Source of the DNA: Iris pallida
Lineage: Eukaryota > Streptophyta > Magnoliopsida > Asparagales > Iridaceae
Reading direction: 5' to 3'
Assembly (NCBI GenBank): GCA_029216955.1
Contig: JANAVB010002199.1
Location: forward strand, 14,439,417-14,503,416
Length of the DNA stretch: 64,000 bases
A program made the translations under genes and the position numbers. The first letter of the stretch is position 1; every line of letters begins with the position of its first letter. Shown here piece after piece: positions 50,201 through 59,580 of the stretch. Below the pieces are notes generated by a model, which saw nothing but the letters and a program-made list of their open reading frames with translations, searched no databases and was not told where the DNA came from.

Positions 50201-53200
50201 GAGAAGCTACAGGACGGTGCAAATCAGAAGCCACAGTTCAGTTTGAGATCCCTTGCTCGTTCGCTTGAATATGCTAAAAAAGCGGAGAAGAAGTTTGGCT
50301 TTCAGAAAGCCATTTATGATGGCTTTTGCATGTTCTTTCTTACTTTATTAGATGGCCCCAGTGCAAAAGTGATGAACAATATGATATTGTCTTACTTGTT
50401 AGGAGGCGTTGTGCCCCCTAATATTCCTTTTGATATTTACCTTACTGAAAATTTAAAAATTCAAGATATCTCAGATACAGATACTTTCATGAAGAATTAT
50501 GTCATTACAAGAAGTGTTAATGAGCAACTTAAGAATCTTGCACGTGCAGTTTATATTAAGAGATACCCAGTTCTACTTCAGGGCCCTACATCTAGTGGAA
50601 AAACTAGCCTTGTTCAGTATCTTGCTACTTTAACCGGTCATGAATTTGTGCGCATAAACAATCATGAACATACTGATCTGCAGGAATATTTGGGTACATA
50701 CATTACAGATTCTCAAGGAAAACTGCAGTTTCAAGAGGGTGTATTGGTGAAGGCTGTCCGTAATGGTTATTGGATTGTCTTGGACGAGCTTAATCTTGCA
50801 CCTTCTGATGTTTTGGAAGCATTGAATCGGCTACTAGATGACAACAGAGAACTATTTGTGCCGGAAACTCAAGAAACAGTGTCTGCACATCCAGACTTCA
50901 TGCTGTTTGCCACCCAAAATCCACCTATGATATATGGTGGACGTAAGGTGCTCTCCCGAGCTTTTCGAAACCGATTTTTGGAGATTCATGTAGATGAAAT
51001 TCCTGATGATGAACTGACCACTATCTTAGAGAAGAGATGCTGTATTCCTGCTAGTTATGCTTGCAAAATGGTTGAAGTTATGAAAGACTTGCAGTTGCAT
51101 AGGCAAAATAGTAAGGCCTTTGCAGGAAAACATGGTTTCATAACTCCACGGGATTTGTTTAGATGGGCCAATCGTTTTAGGATGTTCGGTAAATCCTACG
51201 AAGATTTGGCTAAAGATGGTTATCTTCTTCTTGCTGAAAGGTTGCGTGATGAACATGAGAAGAATGTGGTTCTTGAAACTTTGCAGCGTCAACTACGTGT
51301 GAAATTGGTGACCGATGACTTGTATAAAGTGGTATGTTCTGTTTTTTTGTTTACTTCTATAGAACTTTGCTTGTGTTTTTAAATTTCTTGGTACTTTTCT
51401 GCTACAAATATTTTTCTTAGCTATACATTTTTTGACAACCCATCTTATTTAACTCTACTTTTTCTTTTAGTAGCGTGGTTGTACATCGCGACCCTCCCTC
51501 GACCCTGCATTTAGCAGGAGCCTTGTGGTCCTCGGATACCTTTTCGCATGGAATAATTCACTACTCGCGAATAGAGTTCATAATACATATATTTGACAAT
51601 ATTCCGTTATATATTTCATTTGACTACTTAATGGTGAAAGAACACGCCACTTAGTACTTTAATCTTATAAGTTACAACCCACTTTTATTTGGGTTATAAC
51701 TTATATGAAGTGCATATTCTTCTTCAACTATTATATTTTTTGCAATTCACCCCTCATTTATAAAACTATCCCCTGGCTATATGCCACCACTATGCATCAG
51801 AATCACTAAAAAGATCCCTTCAAAGTGAGAAAGACTCCCAGAGATATAAAGTAGCAAAACGAAGCGATGAAAGCAATTAGTGAAGCTAAATCTAAGGCCT
51901 ATGATTATCTATATAGGAGGTTAGTAACTAAGGAGGGGAACAAAATATATTTATAGGCTTTGCTAAGAGTGGGGAAAGGGGGAGCAAATGAGTTGGGTAA
52001 ATATTAAGTGTATCAAGAGTGATGACCAAAATGTATTAGTGAGAGCAATGATATTAAAGAGAGAGGGCGAGGAGTTATTTTCACAAGCTATTTATCGAGC
52101 GCAACATAGAAAAGCTTAGTTTAGATTTAGAGTTAGCTCATGATAACTCTTATTGCTATTGTGATAAAATTATAATTTTTGTAGTTATGAATGCATTAAA
52201 GAGAATAAAAATTGAAAAAAGTGGTAGGACCCGATGATATTCCTATTAATGTAGGAGAAAGGATTGTTGTGGTATACTGATTTATTTAACAAAATCCCAA
52301 GTAATAAGATGTCGGATGAATGGAAAAACAATATTACAATATCCATATGCAAGAACTAGGATATATATAAAGTTGTAGTAAATATCTTGGAATTAAGCTT
52401 ATGAGTAATACCATAAAATTATGGGAGAGTGATTGAACAAATATTAAGAAAAGAGACTAAAATTTCAGATAATTAGTTTGATTTATACCATAGAGATCTA
52501 CCATGAAAGCCATTTACTTACTAAGAACAACAATGAAAAGATTTAGGGTCTACTTGGATCGAGGGTTAAGAGAGTTAAGTGAAGGAAAAAAGATCCTGCT
52601 CTGCTTGGTTTGATGGTGGGGACTTGGAAAGGGGAGTCATAGATGGTTAGGTGGGAATTTATTGAGCCTTCTTTTGTCCATTTTTAAACCCTCTAAATCG
52701 GGGGGTTAACGAGAGAAAATGAGATTTTTGTTTAAAAAGACATAAATATCCCTTATTTGCCCTATAAAATATTATGACTTTCTTTTTCATTTTTTTTCTT
52801 TCAACCTGCTGCTCCGTAGCTTATAAACTGTAGAAGCCTATAATTCTCATGTTATTTAATTTTATTGTGTTTGGATTCTAGTTATTTTCTTTATATAGGT
52901 ATCGGATTTGTAGCTATTATTTTTTGTGAAGATATTTTGACAAGTTTGAATTAAAAATTCAATCAAATTAATCTAATTTTATGTCATATGTAATAAGGAT
53001 ATTTTCGTTAATATTGTATTTTTATTAATCTTTCTCCTACTCAAAATCTCCAATCCAAACAAGAATTATTAAACACACCCCACTTAACACTCCCTCAAAA
53101 CTAGGCAAGGTTATATGTATTGACTCTCCTCCCCCTCACTTGACTTCCCTTCACTTAACCCCACTTAACTCTGCTTATTTTTTCCCCTCAATCAAAGTAG

Positions 53201-56200
53201 ACCCTTAGAGAGACAATTGCCTAGTAACATACATTATGCTATTTCTCAGCTACCAAAGTAACCATATCAACTACCCAAGCTGCTAGAACTCAAGAAATTG
53301 TACTGAGACATGACTAAGACTAAAGAAAAACCCTAAACCTATGTAGGTTATATCCAAGGTTCACAGTATCGGTATCGGAATCGATATCGGACTATTCCTA
53401 CGAGTATTGGTATCGGCGATATCGGTAGTATCGGCGGTTTCGGATCGGAGTATCGGATTTTTTGGTATCGGAAAAAAATAATTATTAATAAATTATTTAC
53501 ATTTAAAAACATATATTTTATACATTTAGGCATAATTTAAGTATTTTCAGTGTTATTTCGTAGTACTTTTGAAATTAAATAACATTGTAATCACCCTTAG
53601 CGATTGGTTTACATATAATAGATTGATTTTCTTCTTTTACATGTTTTTACAATCTTATTATGCTTTAAATCCTTGATGATTTGTCTTTTTTCGTTTAATT
53701 TTCTTTGCCGAATTGACCGGAAAAGAGACCCTCAATGTTGATATCGGTAAGTATCGGGTATCGGTCGGTATCGGATCGGGACATGCCAAACCGGATCGGT
53801 ATCGGCCGTATCGGATTGGTATCGGCCAATACTTTAAACCATGGTTATATCTAATATAGTGAGGAAGACCTAGTGCGAGTAATGGTTATCAATGACTTCA
53901 CTAGAATCATAAATAGATTTGCAAAAACAAACAATCGAAACAAATTTTCGCAGAACACTATCCGATAGGAAGAAGTCAGTTATCTGGCCAGCTGGTTGGT
54001 CAGATATCCGATCGATTATCCAGATTGAGGTTCACAAATGACAGAACAGACTCTTCAGATGTGGTTTGTAGGCTGCCGTCATGTTGCTTTTCCTGTGGTT
54101 CGCATCCTACGAGGAATGCATCATATCGAGGAAGAAGTGACGAAGGAGCGTGCCATCTGGAGGTGCTGCTAACAACGATTCAAATCCTGTAAGGAATGCA
54201 TCAAATCAACAATAGAGTATGTGGAGGAATATGATAAAAGAGAAAGATAACTCTAAATGAAAATCATCTCAATTGTATTGTCGATCCAGAAGAGTTTAGA
54301 ATAAGGGCATTTTTTTGTAGGCTTCCTAGAAAACCCTCAAATTTTAGAAGGAAAAAGTAGAATAAAAACAAATCACAGCTTGAATTGATCACTTCTATCT
54401 ATGTCTAAACAAGCCCTAATCGAATCAAACTAAAATCTAACTCAAATCTGGCCTTGGTTGATCTTGCATCACATATAACATCCTTTGGTTTATCCTAGGT
54501 GAAGTAACCATATTGACTCTGAGGGTCCGCTTGGATTGAGGGTTAAGAGGGTTAAGTGAGGGAAAGTTAAGTGAGGGGGAAATAAAATCATGCTTGGTTT
54601 GAGGGTAGGGTTTAGGAGGGAGGGTTATAGAGGGTTAAGTGGGGATTTATTTCACCCTCTTTTGTCCATTTTTTTAACCCCCCAATTCGGAGGGTTAACG
54701 AGGGGGATGGAGGGGTTTTGTTTAAAAAGTCATAAATACCCCTTATTTGTTTTATAAAATATCATGATTTTTTCTCCATTTTTTTGTTTTCAACATGTTG
54801 TTCCGTACCTTCCTAATTTGTGAAGATATTTTGACAAGTTCTAATCAAAATTTTAAGCAAATTTAATATTATGACATATGCAATAAGGCTATTTTTGTAA
54901 CTATCATATTTTTATTAATCCTCCACTCACTCAAAACCTCCAATCCAAGCAAGAGTTATTAAACACCCTCCACTTAACTCTCCCTCCAATCCAAACAAGG
55001 TTCTTGTATTGACTCTACTCCCCCTCATTTAACCCCACTTAACTCTGCTTATTTTTTCCCCCTCAATCCAAGCAGACCCTGACTAATACTTGTAACCCAC
55101 AACAATAAATTAAACTTATATCATGCTTTACACAACCAAGTAACTGAACAAGATAGTTATACGAAGAACTTGAAATTACTTCATTTGTCCCACAAACAGA
55201 TATTGGGAAGAGGGGTGGATCTGTGGTGCTTGGATAATAGGAAGATGACAAGTGTCAACTGTCTTTCATCTTTCTTTCTTGAAAGCTATACTGTGTTCTT
55301 TTTCTCTAACCTGTCATTTCTAGGGTTTTATTCCCATTTGTCTCTGTTTATGTCAAAGCTATACTCAAAGGGGACTTACCGATATTTTTGATACCTATGT
55401 GCAGCTTGTTATCGGCATTCTTCTTTAAAAATTTTATATGAAATTTCATATGTGATGCATTTTGTAGAGAAGCTAAAATATCATTACCTAACTGAGATCT
55501 GGATCCATTATACGTCAGATTTGGGTCTTCGACCAGTTATTGTGCATAAAGTCTTGGCTGTACTAGTATTAGTTTATAGAAAGCTTTCTTGCTATTATAT
55601 TGTTTGTTTAGGTATGATCTTCAAAAACATATCTAAAATTTTATATGTCCATCTTCTTGAAAAGTCCAAATATCTATGCAATTGTATTTAGCTAAGACCT
55701 GGACTCCCAGGTCCGGACCTGATAATAGCTTGTTGGTTGTTTCTTGTTCCATGGGCAAGGAAGACGAACTTTTATCAATTTTAACGGATGGCTTAGGCAT
55801 TTTCCATCTCCTTTGGTAAATCGCTAATTTTAGGTGTTATTGGTCATGATAGCAGATTGTTAGTGCACTTACACTTATATGAGTAGAGGGTATAGTAAGC
55901 TGCAATATGGCCTCGCTGTAGGTCTATGCATATATGAATGAATACCTGGAGACTTGGTGTCATCTGCTTTTGGTGATTTGCTCTAGTGCTCCATTGATGT
56001 ATTGATATTGAGTATCTACATTTAAAACTCATGTTATTTTGGGAAATGTTAGAAAAATAATGATATTAATACTTGTTACTTCTGTTATGCAGGACTCAAG
56101 CGAGGCTGATGCTATTTCTAAGATTGCTGAACACCCTGCAATACAAGAGAGCTGTGGAAGGTCAATAAGGCTACATCTGTATATGTTGTGTTTATCTTCT

Positions 56201-59200
56201 TCATTTCTTTTCTCTTCTCATATTTGGTCACTGTTTGCAGAATTATATGGACTAGAAGCATGTGGAAGTTGTATTTTCTTGTTGAACGCTGCTACAGATT
56301 ACGTGAGCCTGTCCTTCTTGTTGGTGAAACTGGAGGCGGTAAAACCACAGTATGCCAGTTACTGAGTGCTGTTTTGAAGGCTAGATTGCACATATTGAAT
56401 TGCCATCAGTACAGTGAGACATCAGATTTTGTTGGGGTAGGGTATTATATATATATATATATTAGTTGCATCATTTTTTATAATAATGTTTCTTTGTTTA
56501 TGCCATATTTTTTTGCACACGTCTTGTCAATCTTGTGCGCTGAGCTTTATCGTTGGCACAGTCCTTACTGACTGTTAACTTCACAATTTTTAGGGTTTTT
56601 ATCCTGTACGAGACAGGTCCAGATTATCTGTGGAATATAAACATCATATTGAAAGGGCAAGAGAGTCAAATATTTTTCAAATTTCTCAAGATACTGTACG
56701 TACTCTTTTCTTTTTTCAGTCTTAGCTCATTATTTCTTAATCATTGGTTCTTAGTCCAAGGCGGACCAGTATATCCATTAGTTAGGAGTGATAAAATGTT
56801 AGTTAAAGGAGCGCCTGGAACTAGGGGTATGAGCAAACTTTCATGGCTTGAGACTGTGAAAGAAGATATGGCTTTTGCTAATCTCAGAGAGGAGATGGCC
56901 CCTAAAATGGCTGAATTTAAAGACGAGGATTCTTGCAGTGCTCTTTAACTTCATCTTGTCTTGCAGATGTTGTCTACTGACATCTCACATGCTTCTTCAA
57001 CTCTAAATCAACTGAATGAGATAGAACGGCAAGCTGCATCGAATTCTGGTGTTGCTCAACAAGACCTTGATGCTTTTATTCAAGTGAAACTGGAACTATT
57101 GCATCTATACCAGAAGTGGCAGGCCATATTTGTTTGGCAGGATGGTCCACTTGTGCAAGCAATGAAGGATGGTGATCTGTTTCTTGTCGATGAAATTTCC
57201 TTGGCAGATGATAGTGTATTAGAACGATTAAACAGTGTCTTAGAACCGGAAAGAAAATTGGTGGGTGTTGCATTCATTATGTTTTTAGTTTGCTTACATT
57301 GACATTTCTTTGAGAAACTGATCTTGTGATGAAGAACGAAATATCTATTTAGGTTTCAGCTGTATATCTATCACATTGACACTCAATATCATTCACTTCA
57401 CCCTACCCCTTAACACCTTGTTCTTATGTCTTTATTGTGATTCTTAACTGCTAGTAAGCAGCTATAGGTTTTCTTGTCTGTCTGTCTTTCAGGTTTTGCC
57501 TCAAATATTGGACTCTTCGCCTAGATAGATTCCCTACTTTTTATATCTCAACTATACGGGCGATAATTATTTATCAGTTTATAGCATAAATGTTATTCCT
57601 GTTGTGCCCCCACGATTGGACTCTCAGCCACCATAGATGATATTTAAACTTCAATATTTATGTTAAAGATAGTTTGTCAGAAACTCCATAACATTTGAAC
57701 CAATTGTACAAAATGCCCATGACATCACCGTTTTTTGAAAGGCACATAGATGCAGAAATCTTTGGGTTGTTTAAGTTTATGTTATTCATTGATTTTTAAA
57801 TTTAATCCAATTTTTCCATTCCTCTCCTCTTGGTGTCACGATACCCAAGCCGCCAACTTGAACACCCCCCACCACTTTTTTCTCTCTTTCTGTTCTTCTT
57901 TTTCTCGGTTGGCTGACCAACACATGAATCAGATCCATGAGCAGTCTGCGTGAGCTCCGGTGCATCTGGTCGACACTGGCATGCTCTTTCTGGCTTGTGC
58001 ATCGCTAGGAGGAAGAAGGTTCTGGGTAGAAAATGAAAAAAAAATGTACACAACTTTTTTAAACATTGCCGTGCCAGTTTAAACATTATAGTCTTCAAAG
58101 TATAGAGTTTATCCGAAACCCTCTATATTTGACTACTATCATTGAGCGCATGTACACAAATTTGAGGTTGCATTTTATGTTCTTTTCATAACCACATGGA
58201 GCTTCAAATATGTATTTCATGCTTCAACAAGTTCATTTTTCATTGTTTTACAACCAGGAAAATAGCGAAAAGAGAGTTTCTGGTTCAAAGTGTCTACTAA
58301 TATTGAATTTCATATGTTGTCTACATCAAATAGTCTTTCATGCTCTTTATTTTTGTAGTACAACCACTTATCTTTCTTTCAATAATTTTTGTCTACTTCA
58401 AACAGTGTCTTTCATGCTCTTCATTTTCCGAGATTGACTGCTTGATCCGTGTCTGAGTGATGTTTCGTAATGTCTTTCTAGCATTTATCCAAATATGTAA
58501 TGAGCGGCATACACGAACTTCAAAGAGCATACACTAGTGGTTATGTTTGTTTATTGTTGCTTTTAGGAGTGTCAACATATGTTTCTTAGTTATCCTTCTA
58601 CTCTTTTAATATCCTTTATTGTCTTCTGTCATTGCACAGACATCTTTATTACGCTCTATGCCTCTATTTTGTTAATATCTTACGATATGATAAATAAACC
58701 ATTTAGTTACATATCCGATATGATACATATAACCTGAGTAGTATAATTTTTTTTACTCGAGTCATGTAAAGGTACTTAAGAATATGGATTCTGGAACTAG
58801 ATAGACATGTAAAGATGAAACCAATAACAAAATTTATAAGAAAACTATTTGAAATCATGTTCCTATATATATTTAGAAGTATAGACCTAAACTCCTAGAG
58901 TTACTTTATTATAAGATACATGATACAATACACAAGCAAATCGATACCTATTTGTTCACGAGTTGACAACCTTATGGTCATATTTGTTTGTTTATTACTT
59001 GAAATTAATCTCATCTTTACCTCCTCCTGATTGTTAGGTTTATACCATTCTTAAAACCTGCTATTCTAGATTTTTTTTCTTCTTCTCATTTTTATTTTTA
59101 TAATCATGAAGCTCTTCATGAAGTCTGTATCCTTGTCAAGGGATCAGAGCTGACCTTTATTATTCTGTATGCTTACTTTCTTTCATTTATGACTATATTT

Positions 59201-59580
59201 CTAGTCATTGGCTGAGAAAGGGGGCTCTGTACTTGAGAAGATAACAGCGCATCCTAATTTCTTCATTCTTGCAACAATGAATCCTGGTGGTGATTACGGG
59301 AAGAAGGAACTCTCTCCTGCACTACGTAACCGCTTTACAGAGATATGGGTTTCCTCTGTTAGTGATGTCGATGAGCTCAGATGTATTGCTGCAGAGAGGT
59401 ACATGTCATTTCCTTGTTTGATTATAGATAACTACACCCATATAGGCTCATACCTAATTTTGTTGTAAATATAAATTCTCCCACAAAGTGAACAAAATTT
59501 CTGATTTATTTTACTTCTGTTGCAGATTCCTACGATCAGATCTCTCGTACTTTTCAAATTACATTGTGAAGTTTTGGCAA
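29785..59580 (+). CDS. MDN1: Midasin, AAA-ATPase of 60S ribosome assembly (5' part; exons 1-23)
   Basis: Midasin is a dynein-like ATPase that strips assembly factors from pre-60S particles in nucleolus and nucleoplasm. Exons: 29785-29889, 29961-30265, 39672-39756, 41909-42183, 42270-42458, 42545-42714, 44913-45022, 45151-45270, 46930-47008, 47817-47939, 48017-48116, 48207-48303, 48396-48524, 48603-48659, 48738-48911, 49321-49446, 49556-51331, 56093-56160, 56241-56436, 56594-56695, 56967-57260, 59205-59398, 59526-59580. All splice GT-AG, in phase, without stops, giving 1643 residues. Walker A motifs: GPVGAGKSA (AAA1, about residue 355), GETGTGKTT (AAA2, about 685), GPTSSGKTS (AAA3, about 1091), GETGGGKTT (AAA4, about 1391). 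Walker B blocks: VVFEDIDKAP, WILLDEVNLAPPE, WIVLDELNLAP, LFLVDEISLADDS. Plant midasins exceed 5000 residues; AAA5-6, linker and MIDAS domain lie beyond the right edge. Exon 2 is GC-rich, later exons AT-rich. A small exon between 3 and 4 could be missed. Confidence 0.95.
30425..34553 (-). pseudogene. LINE ORF2: endonuclease, reverse transcriptase, RNase H (decayed)
   Basis: The minus strand starts MILSWNCRNLRNDPTIRTL (apurinic-type endonuclease), with LFLSETRCSS and NSDHSPILL. RT follows: GPDGYPAYFY, VDYRPIALCNVLYKLITKI, RGIRQGCPLSPYLF. The catalytic box reads FADYLIIF instead of FADD, so an essential aspartate is lost. A zinc region (LCPLCKVYPETLEHLTFHC) precedes RNase H (INFDGAYLEGR, QAEALGIRLA, VIIEGDCKPL). 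Lesions: in-frame TAG at 33704-33702, frameshifts near 33182, 32830 and 30650, another break near 32205, and a 24-bp tandem duplication at 31228-31275. Not functional. Confidence 0.92.
31228..31275. repeat. 24-bp tandem duplication in LINE ORF2
   Basis: TGAAAGGTTAGGTGTTCAAG plus AGTA occurs twice head to tail. It doubles TLEHLTFH in the zinc region without shifting the frame. Confidence 0.95.
34550..36523 (-). CDS. LINE ORF1: DUF4283 and zinc-knuckle protein
   Basis: A 657-residue open frame without lesions. The N-terminal part is low-complexity Ser/Pro. The middle is a DUF4283-like domain (DWMFYLFCKPL ... HMLILERCSPNKLPS ... AIFWVQLHGLP), followed by a CCHC knuckle (CLFCGCLGHSVKRC). The C-terminal part is Ser/Pro/Thr-rich. 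ORF1 of plant L1 elements binds the RNA in the ribonucleoprotein. Its TGA stop overlaps the ATG of ORF2 (ATGA at 34553-34550). An upstream in-frame start in the 84 bases to the element end is possible. Confidence 0.88.
   Translation of the reverse strand: MPITPSLTVEALLHLLSFRSSPSPSDITSFSFRDHYSSPSEITYSPPSDSNLIQHSPHLSSPHHHFMAITPNSDYEDVLSKLANLLSSSISSGTTINPSSRNPQADWMFYLFCKPLTHKNYPSHVIASIVPKLWKLKGSVRVIEYHAGSFSAKFDLLEDLDYVYNNGPWKLNNHMLILERCSPNKLPSDYQFSEAIFWVQLHGLPVNLLITEFISTVASRIGIITPRTPQEASNWVIFARIRIKLDITKPLPRGLTVSMGNNMECNVYLKFERLSKFCLFCGCLGHSVKRCNIHQEYTNMIDSKWTEDQQSHFRSMLDKRLDRSICVNHSERFKSEFQNRSTSPLHKNPHDFSSRSKTTPISNVNPIFHTPENLPMNIDPPISSYPTLLSNLDSTTASQLISHPCPPPPLQNNCQPSSISSVKEAVNHVLNSGKKTGQLHSTTPPLQAPTSPYKTTSATVNEHLTTLSTCNKSDTICEPKDPTEPPLAQIPLPPTPNPESMINQHDTLALCNSTQDNQDSHDTIPIKPDLIKSTLSSSILLLPTKSDSLISFTRPPSHHHLPDSKQSSSAITTVSSKSTFISLLNSLTPHSSTSSSVSIMKENIASSTSDPLLRSKRSRLDSFGSEIKVDHERPTKRGFFPSEELEGAAGLEQPSSP
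36621..36765 (+). repeat. Intron duplication, copy A (right part)
   Basis: TTACATAAGTATCAAAATAG, then TTATAATTGTATTTTGAACC, GGTATCAACATTGTAA and GACATAATAATGG. The same series occurs at 37285-37950. The left part of copy A (30345-30381, CACACAAATGACTC) was separated by the LINE insertion. Confidence 0.88.
36766..37260. other. Intron 2 spacer, no gene seen
   Basis: Two GCGAACAAGTGCGAC words (36784 and 36885) hint at another small duplication. Open frames here are short and without recognisable motifs. Confidence 0.4.
37261..37950 (+). repeat. Intron duplication, copy B, split by a 511-bp insertion
   Basis: CACACAAATGATTCG...CAGTTAAAATAGG...TTACATAAGTATCAAAATAG runs to TTATAATTGT at 37360. 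It resumes at 37872 with ATTTTGAACCTTCAGAAGG, in the same order as copy A. Confidence 0.88.
37361..37871 (+). mobile_element. 511-bp insertion of unassigned type, GC-rich
   Basis: Copy A gives the empty site (AATTGT|ATTTTG at 36678/36679). Here the inserted DNA runs from ACTAGTGGATAACCCGTGC to TTTATATTATAG. The left end with CTAGTGG-ACCCGTGC resembles termini of plant non-autonomous elements, possibly Helitron-like, but it does not end in CTRR and I see no target duplication. The interior (37390-37680) is GC-rich, with open frames on both strands that might be a captured gene piece; no domain is recognised. Confidence 0.65.
37951..39671. other. Remainder of MDN1 intron 2
   Basis: AT-rich intron sequence. 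Apart from the tandem duplication at 38911-39067 I see no gene, RNA or bounded element. Confidence 0.5.
38911..39067 (+). repeat. 79-bp tandem duplication
   Basis: ACCCTTTATTTCAAGGTGAC...GATAGTGCTT at 38911-38989 is repeated with a few changes at 38990-39067. Confidence 0.9.
40781..41056 (+). mobile_element. 276-bp SMART/TRIM-like mini LTR element in MDN1 intron 3
   Basis: Two direct repeats, 40781-40852 (72 bp) and 40981-41056 (76 bp), both start TGTTGG and end TTAACA and share TTTAACCCTC and CTAGGTTTTGGTGCA-type words. A decayed tRNA-Met primer site, TGATATCAGAACC, starts at 40853, directly after the first repeat. The interior is only 128 bp and non-coding. This is the structure of SMART/TRIM elements. 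No matching 5-bp flank was found (CTCTC against GTGTC), so the duplication has decayed or the ends are slightly off. Confidence 0.72.
41350..41570. repeat. Imperfect inverted repeat, possible MITE
   Basis: CCCCCAACATTATT near 41390 faces AATAATGTTAGGGGG near 41490. Further bases can pair, but the outer ends and flanking duplication are not clear. Confidence 0.35.
42715..44912 (+). other. MDN1 intron 6 with microsatellites
   Basis: 2.2 kb without a gene. A CT-rich tract lies at 43195-43335 and a pure (GA)n run at 44194-44242. The AT-rich block between them has repeated GTGTTACAT / TGTGTTAT words, perhaps an unrecognised repeat element. Confidence 0.6.
45271..46929 (+). other. MDN1 intron 8, nothing recognised
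   Basis: 1.66 kb of AT-rich intron without a coding region, RNA gene or clean transposon boundary that I can support. Confidence 0.5.
47009..47816 (+). other. MDN1 intron 9, nothing recognised
   Basis: 0.8 kb of AT-rich intron. The acceptor TATCAG at 47816 is chosen because it keeps phase (GIEG-RFSFSALW); the nearby TTTTAG at 47835 would not. Confidence 0.55.
51830..52540 (+). pseudogene. RTE-type LINE remnant in MDN1 intron 17
   Basis: With frameshifts and stops the plus strand reads KAISEAKSKAYDYLYRRL, then further on pieces of the RTE reverse transcriptase: PDDIPI, FNKIPSNKMSDEWKNN, GIKLMSNTIKLWE and LRKETKISDN. The order is that of plant RTE-class LINEs. It has many lesions, is truncated at both ends, and its right end abuts the MITE at 52546. 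Confidence 0.72.
52546..53204. mobile_element. PIF/Harbinger-type MITE, copy 1 (659 bp)
   Basis: Ends GGGTCTACTTGGAT and (inverted) GGGTCTACTTTGAT, flanked by TTA on both sides (52543-52545 and 53205-53207). A 3-bp TWA target duplication and GGGTC-termini are typical of Tourist/Harbinger MITEs. Non-coding. Confidence 0.87.
53355..53842. mobile_element. Mutator-type MITE rich in ATCGG repeats (488 bp)
   Basis: A 9-bp duplication GGTTATATC flanks it (53346-53354 and 53843-53851). The ends form an imperfect inverted repeat (CAAGGTTCACAGTATCGG against ATGGTTTAAAGTATTGG). Both subterminal regions consist of repeated GGTATCGG words. 9-bp duplications are usual for Mutator-like elements. Non-coding. 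Confidence 0.75.
54523..55079. mobile_element. PIF/Harbinger-type MITE, copy 2 (557 bp)
   Basis: Ends GGGTCCGCTTGGATTGAGGG and inverted GGGTCTGCTTGGATTGAGGG, flanked by TGA on both sides (54520-54522 and 55080-55082). Clearly the same family and orientation as 52546-53204. Non-coding. Confidence 0.88.
55083..56092 (+). other. End of MDN1 intron 17, nothing recognised
   Basis: 1 kb of AT-rich intron between the second Harbinger MITE and exon 18. No gene, RNA or element boundary is supported. Confidence 0.5.
56745..56948 (+). pseudogene. LINE C-terminal fragment in MDN1 intron 20
   Basis: The 271-bp intron 20 holds an open stretch reading VRSDKMLVKGAPGTRG and KLSWLETVKEDMAFANLREE. This resembles the RGRPK-x-TWLEVVKKDM tail that ends RTE-type LINE proteins in plants. 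It is not in frame with exon 20, where a stop follows the donor, so it is not a midasin exon. Assignment is by motif memory only. Confidence 0.5.
57261..59204 (+). other. MDN1 intron 21, nothing recognised
   Basis: 1.9 kb of AT-rich intron. A C-rich patch near 57865 and a few repeated TTTCATGCTCTT words near 58330-58420 are the only structure seen. No gene. Confidence 0.5.

Noticed and set aside
56745..56948. Extra midasin exon in intron 20
   Set aside because: Frame and content do not fit midasin; exon 20 joins exon 21 in phase 0, and the text resembles a LINE tail.
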